Both the position numbers and the translations under genes were made by a program. From Oscillospiraceae bacterium (GTDB lineage Bacteria > Bacillota > Clostridia > Oscillospirales > Acutalibacteraceae), in NCBI GenBank assembly GCA_015066565.1, contig SVOB01000001.1, forward strand, positions 1,178,001 through 1,242,000: a DNA stretch of 64,000 nt, in the 5' to 3' direction. The notes beneath the pieces were generated by a model. That model was given only the letters and a program-made list of their open reading frames with translations, searched no databases and had not been told where the DNA came from. This document shows, piece by piece, positions 44,735 to 53,612 of this stretch (its first letter is position 1; every line of letters begins with the position of its first letter).

Positions 44735-44763
44735 TTGACAATTTATATATAAATTAATATACT
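44735..44763 (+). promoter_or_regulatory. Strong sigma-A promoter of the FIVAR-dockerin gene
   Basis: TTGACA, a 17-base AT-rich spacer, TATACT. Transcription would start near 44770, leaving a leader of about 55 bases with a short GC stem (CGGG...CCCG) and then GGAGGG. Confidence 0.8.
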
Positions 44764-44824
44764 AATTAGGCAACAAACTGTATCAGCGGGAGAAGTGCGC
44801 CCGTGAATCAAAAATGGAGGGACA

Positions 44825-47800
44825 ATGATGCAGAATAATATGAGGACAAGAAAAATATTAAGCCTCGTAATAAGCGCGGTTATGGTTCTGACCATGTTCC
44901 CGCTTATGGCTTTCACATCCGTGGCGGCTACAGGCAACGTTTATTCTTCGGGTGAGTGGAACTACTCAACGTCGAGGATAAACAGCGGAAGAACCGATTT
45001 TACGGCAAACGGTCCGTTTTTTGTCAGCTTTGCTATAGCGGACACTGATTTTGTATTTATGCAGACTCAGGACAATCAGGAATTTACTTATACGACAACC
45101 TTCTATGCAAAGAAAAATAACTTTGCTAACGAAGCTCATATTTTAAATGTTGATACGAACGTTGAAAACGATAAGACGTTTAAAAATATGGTCACCTCGA
45201 CATCCTGGGCTTTGACAAAGGGTCAGGTTAACGACGGCGGCGACAGCTCGCCTAACGGCGACGAGCTGAAGACAGACTGGTTTTCAACCTACTTTACGGG
45301 CTGGAGCTATACCGTTAACTTCACAGCGAACGGAAGCGCGGTTTACCATCCCGAATGGCAGATTGAATTCTCCTCACGCGGCGCGGGCGTAGGATATTCT
45401 GTCGAAACGCATAACACGGCTTATACGGTTATAGAAGGCGAAAGCGAAGCTCAGAATCTTGACCCCGTTTTCACAATTCAGGTTATAGATATGAGAGAGC
45501 TGAGAACTCTTGTTGATATGGCAAATGACGTCGGAGTGGACATCACCGATATTACGGGAAACAGAGACCTCAGCGGCAACACCTACTATTCACAGGATGT
45601 TATCGACACAATGGTTTCCGCTCTCAGAGCAAGACTTCTTTGCGATTATACTGCGCTTGACACACAGTTGGCGCGCGCGGCGGCTGTTGACGAAAACGTT
45701 AACGGCGCCCTCGGCGGAAATCTTTTTGATGACGACGCATACAATACGTTTACCGAAGCTTATAATCAGGCTAAGGCTGTTGACCGTTTCCTTACCGACG
45801 AGGACGACGGAAGCAACCAGGCGTTGATAAATAATACTGCCCTTGCTTTACAGAACGCGATTGACGCGCTTTCTTCTTCAAGAAAAGCGCTTGTCAGTTA
45901 CTATGCAGACGGCGAGCTCTTTGCTCAGAACACTGTTCCTCTCGGGAAAGATTATAATTTCCATGATGTAACGGATAAATTCATCGGCGTACCCACAAAG
46001 GAGCATTACTCCTTTACAAAATGGGTTGATGAAAACGGCGAAAGAATAAAAGAGGATACCGTTATTACAGGCGACCTTGACGTCTATGCGGAGTTTGAGG
46101 TTAAGATGGAGGGTGTCGCCCCCCTTGAAAAGAGCGGTAAGTGGGAGCATAAGCTTTCCGAAAACGATGATGACGGCAGAGGCGACAACTATATTTCCAT
46201 GTGGGTTGAAAATATTAATTTCAACTTTGTTCAGACCCATGACAACGAAACCTTTTCGTTCTATACCGATTTGACGGCATATAAAAACGACGGCGGAAAC
46301 ACGGTAAGGGTCAACGATGTTTACCTTCTTCCCAACGACACCGAAACGCAGACGTTTATCAACGCGCTCGGCGACAACGAAATCGAATACTATTGCGTAA
46401 CCAAGAATTCGGACGAAAAGCCTAACAACACGGGTCTTCCCGGAGCGCTCGGTTCAAATTATAACTGGCAGAAACAGATTTACCGTGTTGTATGGAGATA
46501 TATCTATACCTTCAACGCTGACGGACACGCAACTTATAATCCGAAATGGAATATTGAATACACCTCGGGTCTCTGGGCTCTTTCGGCGGGCGATCATGAC
46601 CTCCCCGACGGCGGCGACCCGTATGTTACCTTTACAATCAACGTTACGGATATGCGCGAGCTGTTAAAAACAATCGACAAGGCCGAAAGCATACTCAACA
46701 ATGTAAACAACGGCTTTGACGAGGCAACAAAGGCGGCTCTTCGCGCAGTTCTTAATGACGTTAAGGATAACTACACTCTTGACGGTACGGTTTATTATGA
46801 CCAGACAACCGTTGATACTCAGGTTGAAAGAATCAAGGCTTACATTCCCGACAGCCTTCAGGTTGCCTGCGACTATTCGGTTCTTGACGAAGCTATTGAA
46901 GAGGCAAACGCTTACGACCGTGAACACGGCAACGACAACAACCATTTCATTGACGAGGTATGGAACGATTTCCTCTCGGCTTATGAAGCGGCTACAACTG
47001 TTGACCGTAACCTCTATATTGACGACGACAACGTAAATCAGCCTATGATTGACGAGTTGGCAGAGAATTTAAGACTTGCAGTTAAGGCTTTAACCTATAA
47101 TACCCACGTTAATCAGCCCTGCGACTATGAGGATATTACTCCCGTTGTTGACGCCGCGAAGAAAGATCCCGGTACGGACAATTCCAACGGCAAGTATGAC
47201 GACGACGCATGGCAGGATTATATCGACGCCCTCAATAACGCCGAAGACCTTATCGACAACGAGCTTTATGATGATGAGGACGGCGAAAATCAGCAGAAGA
47301 TTGATGACGCAAAGCAGGCTCTTGAGGATGCTATAAACGCTCTTAAGGACCCCGCAAATCAGAACGAGCCTTGCGATTATTCGGCTCTTGACGAGGCTAT
47401 TGCCGCGGCAGAAAAAATTACCGACAGCGACCTGTTCACACCCGAAACCTATCAGGCATTGCAGGACGTTCTTGACAGCGCAAAGGCTGTTCCGACAGAC
47501 CTTTACAGTGATGACGCAGGCAACAATCAGCAGACTATTGACAATGCGGCTCAGGCGCTTAACGACGCAATTGCAAATCTTCTTAATGACGCTATAAACA
47601 ACGCGGAAAATACCGATACAACAGGTATGACCGAAGACAGCAAGCAGGCTCTTGACAACGCTGTGAACGACGCTCAGGCAGTTGCGGACAACACCGCTTC
47701 AACGCCTGACGACAAGGCGGACGCTATTAACGGTATCACCTCAGCCGCCGACAGCCTCACACCCGATAAGACAGAGCTTGAAGAGGTTATCAACAACGCT

Positions 47801-49747
47801 GAAAGCATTGACACGGCAAACGTTCCTCAGAACCTTGTTGACGCTCTTGAAGAAGCAATCAACAACGGTAAGGATGTTGACAACAATCCCGACGCAACAG
47901 TTCCCGAAGTTAAGAACGCGACTGACGATATAGTTAACGCAATCGACAATATTCTTCAGGCAGTCACAGACGAAGCGAAGAATACGGATACTGACGGATA
48001 TACACCTGTTACAGCTTCAAATCTTGAAGACGCAATTCAGAACGCAGAGGATGTTCTCAACAATCCCGATTCAACACCTCAGGAAAAGGTTGACGCTATC
48101 AATGAACTCACTGACGCTATAAACAACCTCAATCCTGACAAGACAGAGCTTGAGGAAACAATAGACGCGGCTGAAACAATTGATACAACGGGACTTCCCG
48201 AAGACCTTGTAAACGCTCTTGAAGATGCAATCAACAACGGTAATAATGTTGACGGTGACCCCGATGCAACAGTTCCCGAAATCAAGGACGCAACAGACGC
48301 TATCAACGACGCTATCGACAATATTCTTCAGAACGAAATTGACGAAGCGAAAAATACCGATACTGACGGTTATACCGACGAAACAAAGCAGGCGCTTGAA
48401 GAAGCCATTCAGAACGCAGAGGACGTTCTCAATAATCCCGATTCAACTCCTCAGGAAAAGGTTGACGCTATAAACGAGCTTAACGACGCTGTTGACAACC
48501 TCACTCCCGACAAGACAGAGCTTGAGGAAGCAATCAACGCGGCCAAGACCGTTGACATCAGAGAAATTGATCCTCAGCTCGGCAATGAACTTAACGACGC
48601 GATAAGCGACGGTGAACTTGTTGATATGAATCCCGACGCAACCGCTCAGGAGATTCAGGACGCAACCGATGCTATTCATGACGTGCTTGACAGAATTCTT
48701 CAGGATGAGATAGACAAGGCGGAAAATACCGACCGAACAGGAATGGATCCCAACGCAATTTCAGACCTTGAAGACGCGATTCAGAACGCAGAAGAAGTCC
48801 TCAACAATCCCGACTCAACAGCTCAGGATAAGGTCAATGCCCTTGATGAACTTAAAGACGCTCTTGAAAATCTTCTTCCCGACAAATCGGGACTTATAGA
48901 CGCTGTTAATGCAGCTCAGCGTGTTTATGATGATGCGCAGCTTAACCAGTTTGACGAGCAAGCACTTTATAACGCGATTCAAGGCGGTGAGGAAGTAATT
49001 GACGAACCTCGTCCGACAGTTGAACAAGTAGAGAATGCAGTTTACAACATCAATTCTCATCTTGAAAGAATTTTTTCAGAGAATCTGGGTGCGGCACACG
49101 ATGAAGATACTGCAAGCATGACAAAGGAAAGCGCTGATGCTCTTGCACAGGCTATTGTAATCGGAGACGCTGTTGCAAATAATCCCGATGCAACCGTTCA
49201 GGATAAGGCAGACGCTATTATTGCACTCAGCACAGCATTGGCAAATCTTACCGAAGTCAACAGGCTCATTCCGACAGACGAAAGCGGACTTGTTGTTGAC
49301 AGAACCGACACAGACTGCTATTACCTTGTAGGTCTTGACGCAAGCAATACAACCTTTGCCAATGTTAAGAATATGTTTGAAAATGACGGCAGACAGATTA
49401 TTGCTTTCAGAAATGACGTTCAGCTTTCGGATACCGACTTAATCGGCACCGGCTGTATAATCAAGTGCGTATCGGTTAAGGATTCGTCAATAGTTTATGA
49501 GCAGGCAACCGTTATCCTTTACGGCGACGTAAACGGCGACGGACTTATCGACAGCGTAGACTATGACGCTATGTTTGACGAAACACTTATGAATATCGCT
49601 ATCGAGGGCGAGCTGTTCAGGATTGCCGGCGACGTCAATAACGACAGCGTAATCGACGGCTTCGATATGTCGTTAACCGAGCTTCAGATGACAGGCGCAA
49701 AGCCGATTGACCAGCTCGGCGGACGTATCGGCAAAATCAGCGGTTAA
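44825..49747 (+). CDS. Giant secreted FIVAR-repeat protein with C-terminal dockerin
   Basis: A 1640-residue acidic surface/secreted protein. The signal peptide is at 1-36 (LVISAVMVLTMFPLMAFTSV). Two related modules (about 37-230 and 425-630) share SGEWNY/SGKWEH and FVQTHDNETF-like segments. An InlB/Listeria-Bacteroides-type repeat lies between them (YYADGELFAQNTVPLGKDY). Residues 640-1480 are tandem FIVAR-type helical repeats ending in patterns such as INELTDAINNLNPDK. A pre-dockerin module and a type I dockerin finish the protein: YGDVNGDGLIDSVDY and AGDVNNDSVIDGFDM, two calcium-binding loops. It probably binds a cohesin-bearing scaffold; none is in the window. Start could equally be the ATG three bases on. 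Confidence 0.88.
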   Translation: MMQNNMRTRKILSLVISAVMVLTMFPLMAFTSVAATGNVYSSGEWNYSTSRINSGRTDFTANGPFFVSFAIADTDFVFMQTQDNQEFTYTTTFYAKKNNFANEAHILNVDTNVENDKTFKNMVTSTSWALTKGQVNDGGDSSPNGDELKTDWFSTYFTGWSYTVNFTANGSAVYHPEWQIEFSSRGAGVGYSVETHNTAYTVIEGESEAQNLDPVFTIQVIDMRELRTLVDMANDVGVDITDITGNRDLSGNTYYSQDVIDTMVSALRARLLCDYTALDTQLARAAAVDENVNGALGGNLFDDDAYNTFTEAYNQAKAVDRFLTDEDDGSNQALINNTALALQNAIDALSSSRKALVSYYADGELFAQNTVPLGKDYNFHDVTDKFIGVPTKEHYSFTKWVDENGERIKEDTVITGDLDVYAEFEVKMEGVAPLEKSGKWEHKLSENDDDGRGDNYISMWVENINFNFVQTHDNETFSFYTDLTAYKNDGGNTVRVNDVYLLPNDTETQTFINALGDNEIEYYCVTKNSDEKPNNTGLPGALGSNYNWQKQIYRVVWRYIYTFNADGHATYNPKWNIEYTSGLWALSAGDHDLPDGGDPYVTFTINVTDMRELLKTIDKAESILNNVNNGFDEATKAALRAVLNDVKDNYTLDGTVYYDQTTVDTQVERIKAYIPDSLQVACDYSVLDEAIEEANAYDREHGNDNNHFIDEVWNDFLSAYEAATTVDRNLYIDDDNVNQPMIDELAENLRLAVKALTYNTHVNQPCDYEDITPVVDAAKKDPGTDNSNGKYDDDAWQDYIDALNNAEDLIDNELYDDEDGENQQKIDDAKQALEDAINALKDPANQNEPCDYSALDEAIAAAEKITDSDLFTPETYQALQDVLDSAKAVPTDLYSDDAGNNQQTIDNAAQALNDAIANLLNDAINNAENTDTTGMTEDSKQALDNAVNDAQAVADNTASTPDDKADAINGITSAADSLTPDKTELEEVINNAESIDTANVPQNLVDALEEAINNGKDVDNNPDATVPEVKNATDDIVNAIDNILQAVTDEAKNTDTDGYTPVTASNLEDAIQNAEDVLNNPDSTPQEKVDAINELTDAINNLNPDKTELEETIDAAETIDTTGLPEDLVNALEDAINNGNNVDGDPDATVPEIKDATDAINDAIDNILQNEIDEAKNTDTDGYTDETKQALEEAIQNAEDVLNNPDSTPQEKVDAINELNDAVDNLTPDKTELEEAINAAKTVDIREIDPQLGNELNDAISDGELVDMNPDATAQEIQDATDAIHDVLDRILQDEIDKAENTDRTGMDPNAISDLEDAIQNAEEVLNNPDSTAQDKVNALDELKDALENLLPDKSGLIDAVNAAQRVYDDAQLNQFDEQALYNAIQGGEEVIDEPRPTVEQVENAVYNINSHLERIFSENLGAAHDEDTASMTKESADALAQAIVIGDAVANNPDATVQDKADAIIALSTALANLTEVNRLIPTDESGLVVDRTDTDCYYLVGLDASNTTFANVKNMFENDGRQIIAFRNDVQLSDTDLIGTGCIIKCVSVKDSSIVYEQATVILYGDVNGDGLIDSVDYDAMFDETLMNIAIEGELFRIAGDVNNDSVIDGFDMSLTELQMTGAKPIDQLGGRIGKISG
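47582..49258 (+). repeat. Tandem coding repeats of about 375 bp (FIVAR pairs)
   Basis: The DNA encodes repeating blocks of about 125 residues. For example AIQNAEDVLNNPDSTPQEKV occurs identically near 48030 and 48405, and a variant with AEEVLNNPDSTAQDKV near 48778. Near-identity at the DNA level in places suggests recent duplication or gene conversion. Confidence 0.75.
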
Positions 49748-49821
49748 CGCCGACAGGCTTTGCCGTACGATTGTTAAAAAGTGAGCGTTTAATCAAAAAA
49801 ACGTGAAAAAATAGTGAATAT

Positions 49822-49853
49822 GCACTCCAAAGCGGCGCTTTGGAGTGCGTTTT
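49822..49853 (+). terminator. Intrinsic terminator after the FIVAR-dockerin gene
   Basis: GCACTCCAAAGC-GGC-GCTTTGGAGTGC, a perfect 12-bp stem, followed by GTTTTT. Confidence 0.9.
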
Positions 49854-49883
49854 TCGTCATAAGGACGAAAAAAACAAAAATGA

Positions 49884-50001
49884 TTGACTTTATATATTAT
49901 ATAATGGTATAATTTTTTCGGATAGAGAAAGTGAAAAAAGTCGTACGGGAAGGTACGTTTTGGCAAGGCCTATGGAAAGAGGGTCTTGCTTTTGTGTTTT
50001 T
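49884..50001 (+). promoter_or_regulatory. Promoter and structured leader of the second dockerin gene
   Basis: TTGACT, an 18-base spacer and TATAAT lie at 49884-49913. The leader then holds a small stem CGTAC-GGGAAG-GTACG (49942-49957). A larger one, GCAAGGCC...GGGTCTTGC (49963-49989), is followed by TTTTGTGTTTTT, like an attenuator. The remaining 100 bases up to the start codon show only AT-rich sequence and the ribosome binding site. Confidence 0.55.
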
Positions 50002-50100
50002 AAGGTATATTGCGTGAAAAAGAATGTTTTTTAATCGCTGTTCTTTTCTGCAAATACCTTTTCACAAGCACCGTTGAATAAAACAAAGGGGAGGTTGCGT

Positions 50101-51582
50101 TTGAAAAAGCTAAGAAAAGTTATAAGCGTTATTCTTTCGGTTGTTATGGCCGTTACGAGCCTGCTGACACTTTGCGCTTACGCTTCAACTGCAAATCTGA
50201 GGTATTTTGAGCGCGGGGTTCTTACCGACGGGCAGAACACGGCGTATTATCTTATCGATAAGGATAACAGAACCCTTTATCTTACGGGTGACGGTGTGAC
50301 CAACGCCAGAACGCCCGACTACCCCGACGCCGCTTCGGGTCCGTTTGCGGGAAGAACCGACGTTACCTGCATTGTGGTTGAAGAGGACGTTGCGCGCGTG
50401 GGCGACTACGTTTTCGCTAATATGAAAAGCGTTGATACGCTTGAAATTCAGTCAAATCTTCTTTCGTCCTCGAGCAGTATGTCCTCGAAGGCAATGTCAG
50501 GCGATACTGCGCTTCGTCATATAAGGGGCGAAAGCTCGTTCCTTTCTACCGATATTCTTCTTCAGGTCGTTAAGGGCGCTCTGAATATCGCTTCGGGCAA
50601 CTGGATTCAGCTTGCGCTCAACGGTTTTAATATCGTAAAAGAGGGTGTCAGCGAGGATTCCCTTTCAAACGAGGTTGTTCACGCTATGGTCAGCGATTAT
50701 ATTATGACGGGGGACGAGGTTTTCCTCGGCGACCTCGATCAGACAGTTGCGCTTGTTCAAGCAAGGGAGCTTGAGACGTGTTACTGGGAAAACGCATATC
50801 ACCATCAGTATGTTTCTCATATTGCTCAGGCTGAAAGCTGTACTACGGATGGCGAAAGGATGTATGTCTGTTCGGTCTGCGGTTCGTTTTACAGCGAGCG
50901 TTTCGGCAACCCGCTCGGCCACAGTTATGTTTACGAAACCCTTTATGAAGCGTCCTGCTTAAAAGAGGGTATTTCAAAGGGCGTTTGCACACGTTGCGGT
51001 GACGTTAAATTTGTTTCAATTCCCGCGACGGGTCATACCGAGGGCGTATGGTCAATGGTTAAGGTTCCGACAGATACGGAAAAGGGAACGCTTGAATGCA
51101 GGTGTGTTGACTGCGGCGAGTTTTTAAGACAGGCTCAGGTCGGCACGAGCAACAGCACATACTATAAATATAAGGTAGGGCTTAACGCCTCCGATAACAC
51201 TGTTTCTTCGGTTGTTTCGTCGCTTACACAGGCAAACTACTTAATTTCGGTTGTTAAGGACGGAGTTGTTCTTTCGGACAGTGAAAAGGTGGGAACGGGT
51301 TATAAGATTATTTATTCCCATATTCCCTCTTCAAAGGTAACCGAAATTGATACCGTTGTTCTCTACGGCGACGTTGACGGCGACGGACTTGTCGGCGAAG
51401 ACGATTTCGATATTATGAACGAATATGTCGGCGGAAAAACCTCGGTTATTGAGAACGGCTCTGTTTATAAAAGGGCGGCTGACCTTAATAACGACGGCGT
51501 TATCGACGCCTTTGACCTTTCGCTTCTGGACTTGCAGATTTCCGAAACGAAGGCGCTTGACCAGTCAAAGCCGCAATACTGA
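50101..51582 (+). CDS. Secreted dockerin protein with cysteine-pair modules
   Basis: A 493-residue secreted protein. The start is TTG at 50101 with AAAGGGGAGG 6 bases upstream; an in-frame TTG at 50074 lies before that site. A signal peptide (ISVILSVVMAVTSLLTLCAY) is followed by a beta-rich region like BspA-type leucine-rich repeats (FAGRTDVTCIVVEEDVARVG, VFANMKSVDTLEI). Next come CxxC modules (VCSVCGSF, VCTRCGDV, CRCVDCGE) common in Ruminococcus surface proteins. The C-terminal 150 residues match those of the FIVAR protein: pre-dockerin module, then a dockerin with YGDVDGDGLVGEDDF and AADLNNDGVIDAFDL. Confidence 0.85.
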   Translation: MKKLRKVISVILSVVMAVTSLLTLCAYASTANLRYFERGVLTDGQNTAYYLIDKDNRTLYLTGDGVTNARTPDYPDAASGPFAGRTDVTCIVVEEDVARVGDYVFANMKSVDTLEIQSNLLSSSSSMSSKAMSGDTALRHIRGESSFLSTDILLQVVKGALNIASGNWIQLALNGFNIVKEGVSEDSLSNEVVHAMVSDYIMTGDEVFLGDLDQTVALVQARELETCYWENAYHHQYVSHIAQAESCTTDGERMYVCSVCGSFYSERFGNPLGHSYVYETLYEASCLKEGISKGVCTRCGDVKFVSIPATGHTEGVWSMVKVPTDTEKGTLECRCVDCGEFLRQAQVGTSNSTYYKYKVGLNASDNTVSSVVSSLTQANYLISVVKDGVVLSDSEKVGTGYKIIYSHIPSSKVTEIDTVVLYGDVDGDGLVGEDDFDIMNEYVGGKTSVIENGSVYKRAADLNNDGVIDAFDLSLLDLQISETKALDQSKPQY

Positions 51583-51606
51583 TATATTGTTGTTAAATTT
51601 TTTCAG

Positions 51607-51637
51607 AAAAACTCCTCTTTTTCAAGAGGAGTTTTTT
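51607..51637 (+). terminator. Intrinsic terminator after the second dockerin gene
   Basis: AAAACTCCTCTT-TTTC-AAGAGGAGTTTT with a following T-run. Confidence 0.9.
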
Positions 51638-51693
51638 ATGGTTGAAAAAAGGTTATAAATAGGGTAAAATACTTTTGATTAATAAATGATAGG

Positions 51694-52668
51694 GTGATTT
51701 TGTTGGATTATACAAATGTCGAATGTCCCGTTTGTAAAAAGCCCTTTACCGAAAAGGACGATATAGTAGTCTGCCCCGAATGCGGCACGCCGCACCACAG
51801 GGAATGTTATTTTTCGCTTTCCCACTGCGCAAATGAAGAAAAGCACGCCGAGGGCTATGTTTTCGAGATGCCGAGAATCAAGCAGATTGAAAAGCAGATT
51901 TTGAACGGAGATGTTTTTAAAAACGAAAATAACAACGAAGCCGAGCCTGAGATTAAGGTCTATAATCAGGACGAAAACGGCGGGGAGACGCCTCCCGTAA
52001 TTTCGACCCCGATTTTAGGCGGAATGGGTCAGCTCGGTATTGACGTCGGCGAAAATCCGAAGATAGCGGATATTCCGATTGACGAGGTAACCGCCTTTGT
52101 CGGCGTTGACCAAAGCTCGTCAAGGCTTATTTTCAAACTGGCAATTATTGATAAGCTTAAAACCGTAAGGCTTAATTTTATAACGTTGTTCTTCCCTTAT
52201 CTTTGGTTTTTCTACCGTAAAATGTATAAGGTCGGCGCGCTTGTAATTGCGCTTATGCTCGCTTCGACGCTTATTTTTACAAATGCGAACACTCTCAACT
52301 ACAATATGAAAATATATCAGCTTGCCGCCCAGAGGGCGCAGGGCGCTATTTCCGTCGAAGAATATAACGCCGCCGCGCTTGAGCTTTCCGAAAGCGGAAC
52401 GGGTAACAGCGAATATTTTGATATGGCGCCTCAGGTGCTTAACCTCGCTATAAGAATTGTCTTTGCTCTTCTTGCCAACAAGCTTTATTTAGAGCATATG
52501 AAAAAGCAGGTTTTCAAAGCCCGTGAGGACTGTTCTTCAATGGAAGAATATATGGACGCTTTGAGAAAACGGGGCGGAAAATCAGTCGGCGCGGCTGTTC
52601 TTTCGGTTGTCCTGTTTTCCGCAGTCAGCTTTATAGGCTACTACGCTTTATATATGATTTATATGTAG
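51694..52668 (+). CDS. Prokaryotic RING-finger / DUF2628 membrane protein
   Basis: A roughly 320-residue protein. Residues 10-45 form a RING-like zinc site: CPVCKKPF, then CPECGTPHHRECY and a further His/Cys (SHC), as in the Prok-RING families. A disordered acidic linker follows (about 55-125). The membrane part has a DUF2628-like pattern (LNFITLFFPYLWFFYRKMYK) and about four membrane segments. Start choice is open: GTG 51694 or TTG 51700/51703, the latter better spaced from AGGGTG. The galU Shine-Dalgarno overlaps its stop, so the two genes are cotranscribed. Function is unknown; zinc-dependent protein binding at the membrane is an inference. Confidence 0.75.
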   Translation: MILLDYTNVECPVCKKPFTEKDDIVVCPECGTPHHRECYFSLSHCANEEKHAEGYVFEMPRIKQIEKQILNGDVFKNENNNEAEPEIKVYNQDENGGETPPVISTPILGGMGQLGIDVGENPKIADIPIDEVTAFVGVDQSSSRLIFKLAIIDKLKTVRLNFITLFFPYLWFFYRKMYKVGALVIALMLASTLIFTNANTLNYNMKIYQLAAQRAQGAISVEEYNAAALELSESGTGNSEYFDMAPQVLNLAIRIVFALLANKLYLEHMKKQVFKAREDCSSMEEYMDALRKRGGKSVGAAVLSVVLFSAVSFIGYYALYMIYM

Positions 52669-52681
52669 GAGGCATATTTTA

Positions 52682-53557
52682 ATGAAAATAAGAAAGGCTA
52701 TTATTCCCGCCGCAGGACTCGGCACGAGAGTTCTTCCCGCTTCAAAGGCGGTTCCGAAGGAAATGCTCAATATCGTTGACAAGCCTGCTATTCAGTACAT
52801 TGTTGAAGAAGCGGTGCAGGCGGGCATTACCGATATTTTAATTATCACGAACAGAGGCAAGGGCGTTATTGAGGACCATTTTGACCACGCATTCGAGCTT
52901 GAGGCGAACCTTAAAAACAATCCCTCAAAGGCGGATATTTATAACGAGGTCAAGTCCGTTGCCGAGCTTGCCAATGTTTATTTCATTCGCCAGAAGGAGA
53001 CAAAGGGTCTTGCTCACGCTATTTCCTGCGCAAAGAGCTTTGTCGGTGACGAGCCGTTTGCAGTGCTTTACGGCGACGACGTAATCGTTTCAGAGGACCC
53101 CGTAATCGGTCAGCTCTGCCGCGCTTACGAAAAATACGGTTGCGGCTGCGTAGGCGTCAAGGAGGTTCCGAGAAAGGACGTTCCGAAGTACTGCACGCTT
53201 GACGTTACGCCGCTTGAAGAGAATATTATGCAGGTTCATAATATTATCGAAAAGCCCACTCCCGAAGAGATTATTTCCTGCTATTCAATTCTCGGAAGAG
53301 TTATTCTCCCGCCCGAGATTTTCGATTTAATCGAACAGACCCCGCCCGATAAAAAATCAGGCGAGGTGTATCTTACGGATTCAATGGTTATGCTCGCAAA
53401 ACAGGGTAAACTCAACGCCGTTGACTTCAACGGAATCCGCTATGATATGGGAAACAAGCTCGGAATTATGAAGGCTAACTGCGAGGTCGCTCTTAAACAT
53501 CCCGAAATCGGCGAGGACTTCAGGGCTTACTTAAAGGAACTCGTTAAGGAATTATAA
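52682..53557 (+). CDS. galU: UTP-glucose-1-phosphate uridylyltransferase
   Basis: Makes UDP-glucose for cell-envelope sugars, 291 residues. The nucleotide-binding loop AAGLGTRVLPASKAVPKEML is at residues 10-29. Further signatures are IVEEAVQAGI, VLYGDDVIV and EKPTPEE. The start has AGGAGG 9-10 bases upstream. galE at 27.5 kb would use the product. A bidirectional terminator follows. Confidence 0.96.
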   Translation: MKIRKAIIPAAGLGTRVLPASKAVPKEMLNIVDKPAIQYIVEEAVQAGITDILIITNRGKGVIEDHFDHAFELEANLKNNPSKADIYNEVKSVAELANVYFIRQKETKGLAHAISCAKSFVGDEPFAVLYGDDVIVSEDPVIGQLCRAYEKYGCGCVGVKEVPRKDVPKYCTLDVTPLEENIMQVHNIIEKPTPEEIISCYSILGRVILPPEIFDLIEQTPPDKKSGEVYLTDSMVMLAKQGKLNAVDFNGIRYDMGNKLGIMKANCEVALKHPEIGEDFRAYLKELVKEL

Positions 53558-53570
53558 AAACAAAAAATTA

Positions 53571-53604
53571 AGGAGAGGTAGTTTTACCTCTCCTTTATTT
53601 TTTT
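53571..53604. terminator. Bidirectional terminator between galU and the lipoprotein gene
   Basis: AGGAGAGGTA-GTTT-TACCTCTCCT with T-rich sequence on the plus side and, read on the minus strand, AATTTTTTG on the other. It lies between convergent stop codons. Confidence 0.88.
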
Positions 53605-53612
53605 CTGTTTAA

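Noticed and set aside
44770-44824. Riboswitch in the FIVAR-dockerin gene leader
   Set aside because: Only a 4-bp GC stem in about 55 bases; too small for a known aptamer.
47582-49258. CRISPR-like repeat array
   Set aside because: The repeats are long, in frame and translate into FIVAR-type helical protein repeats with no spacers.
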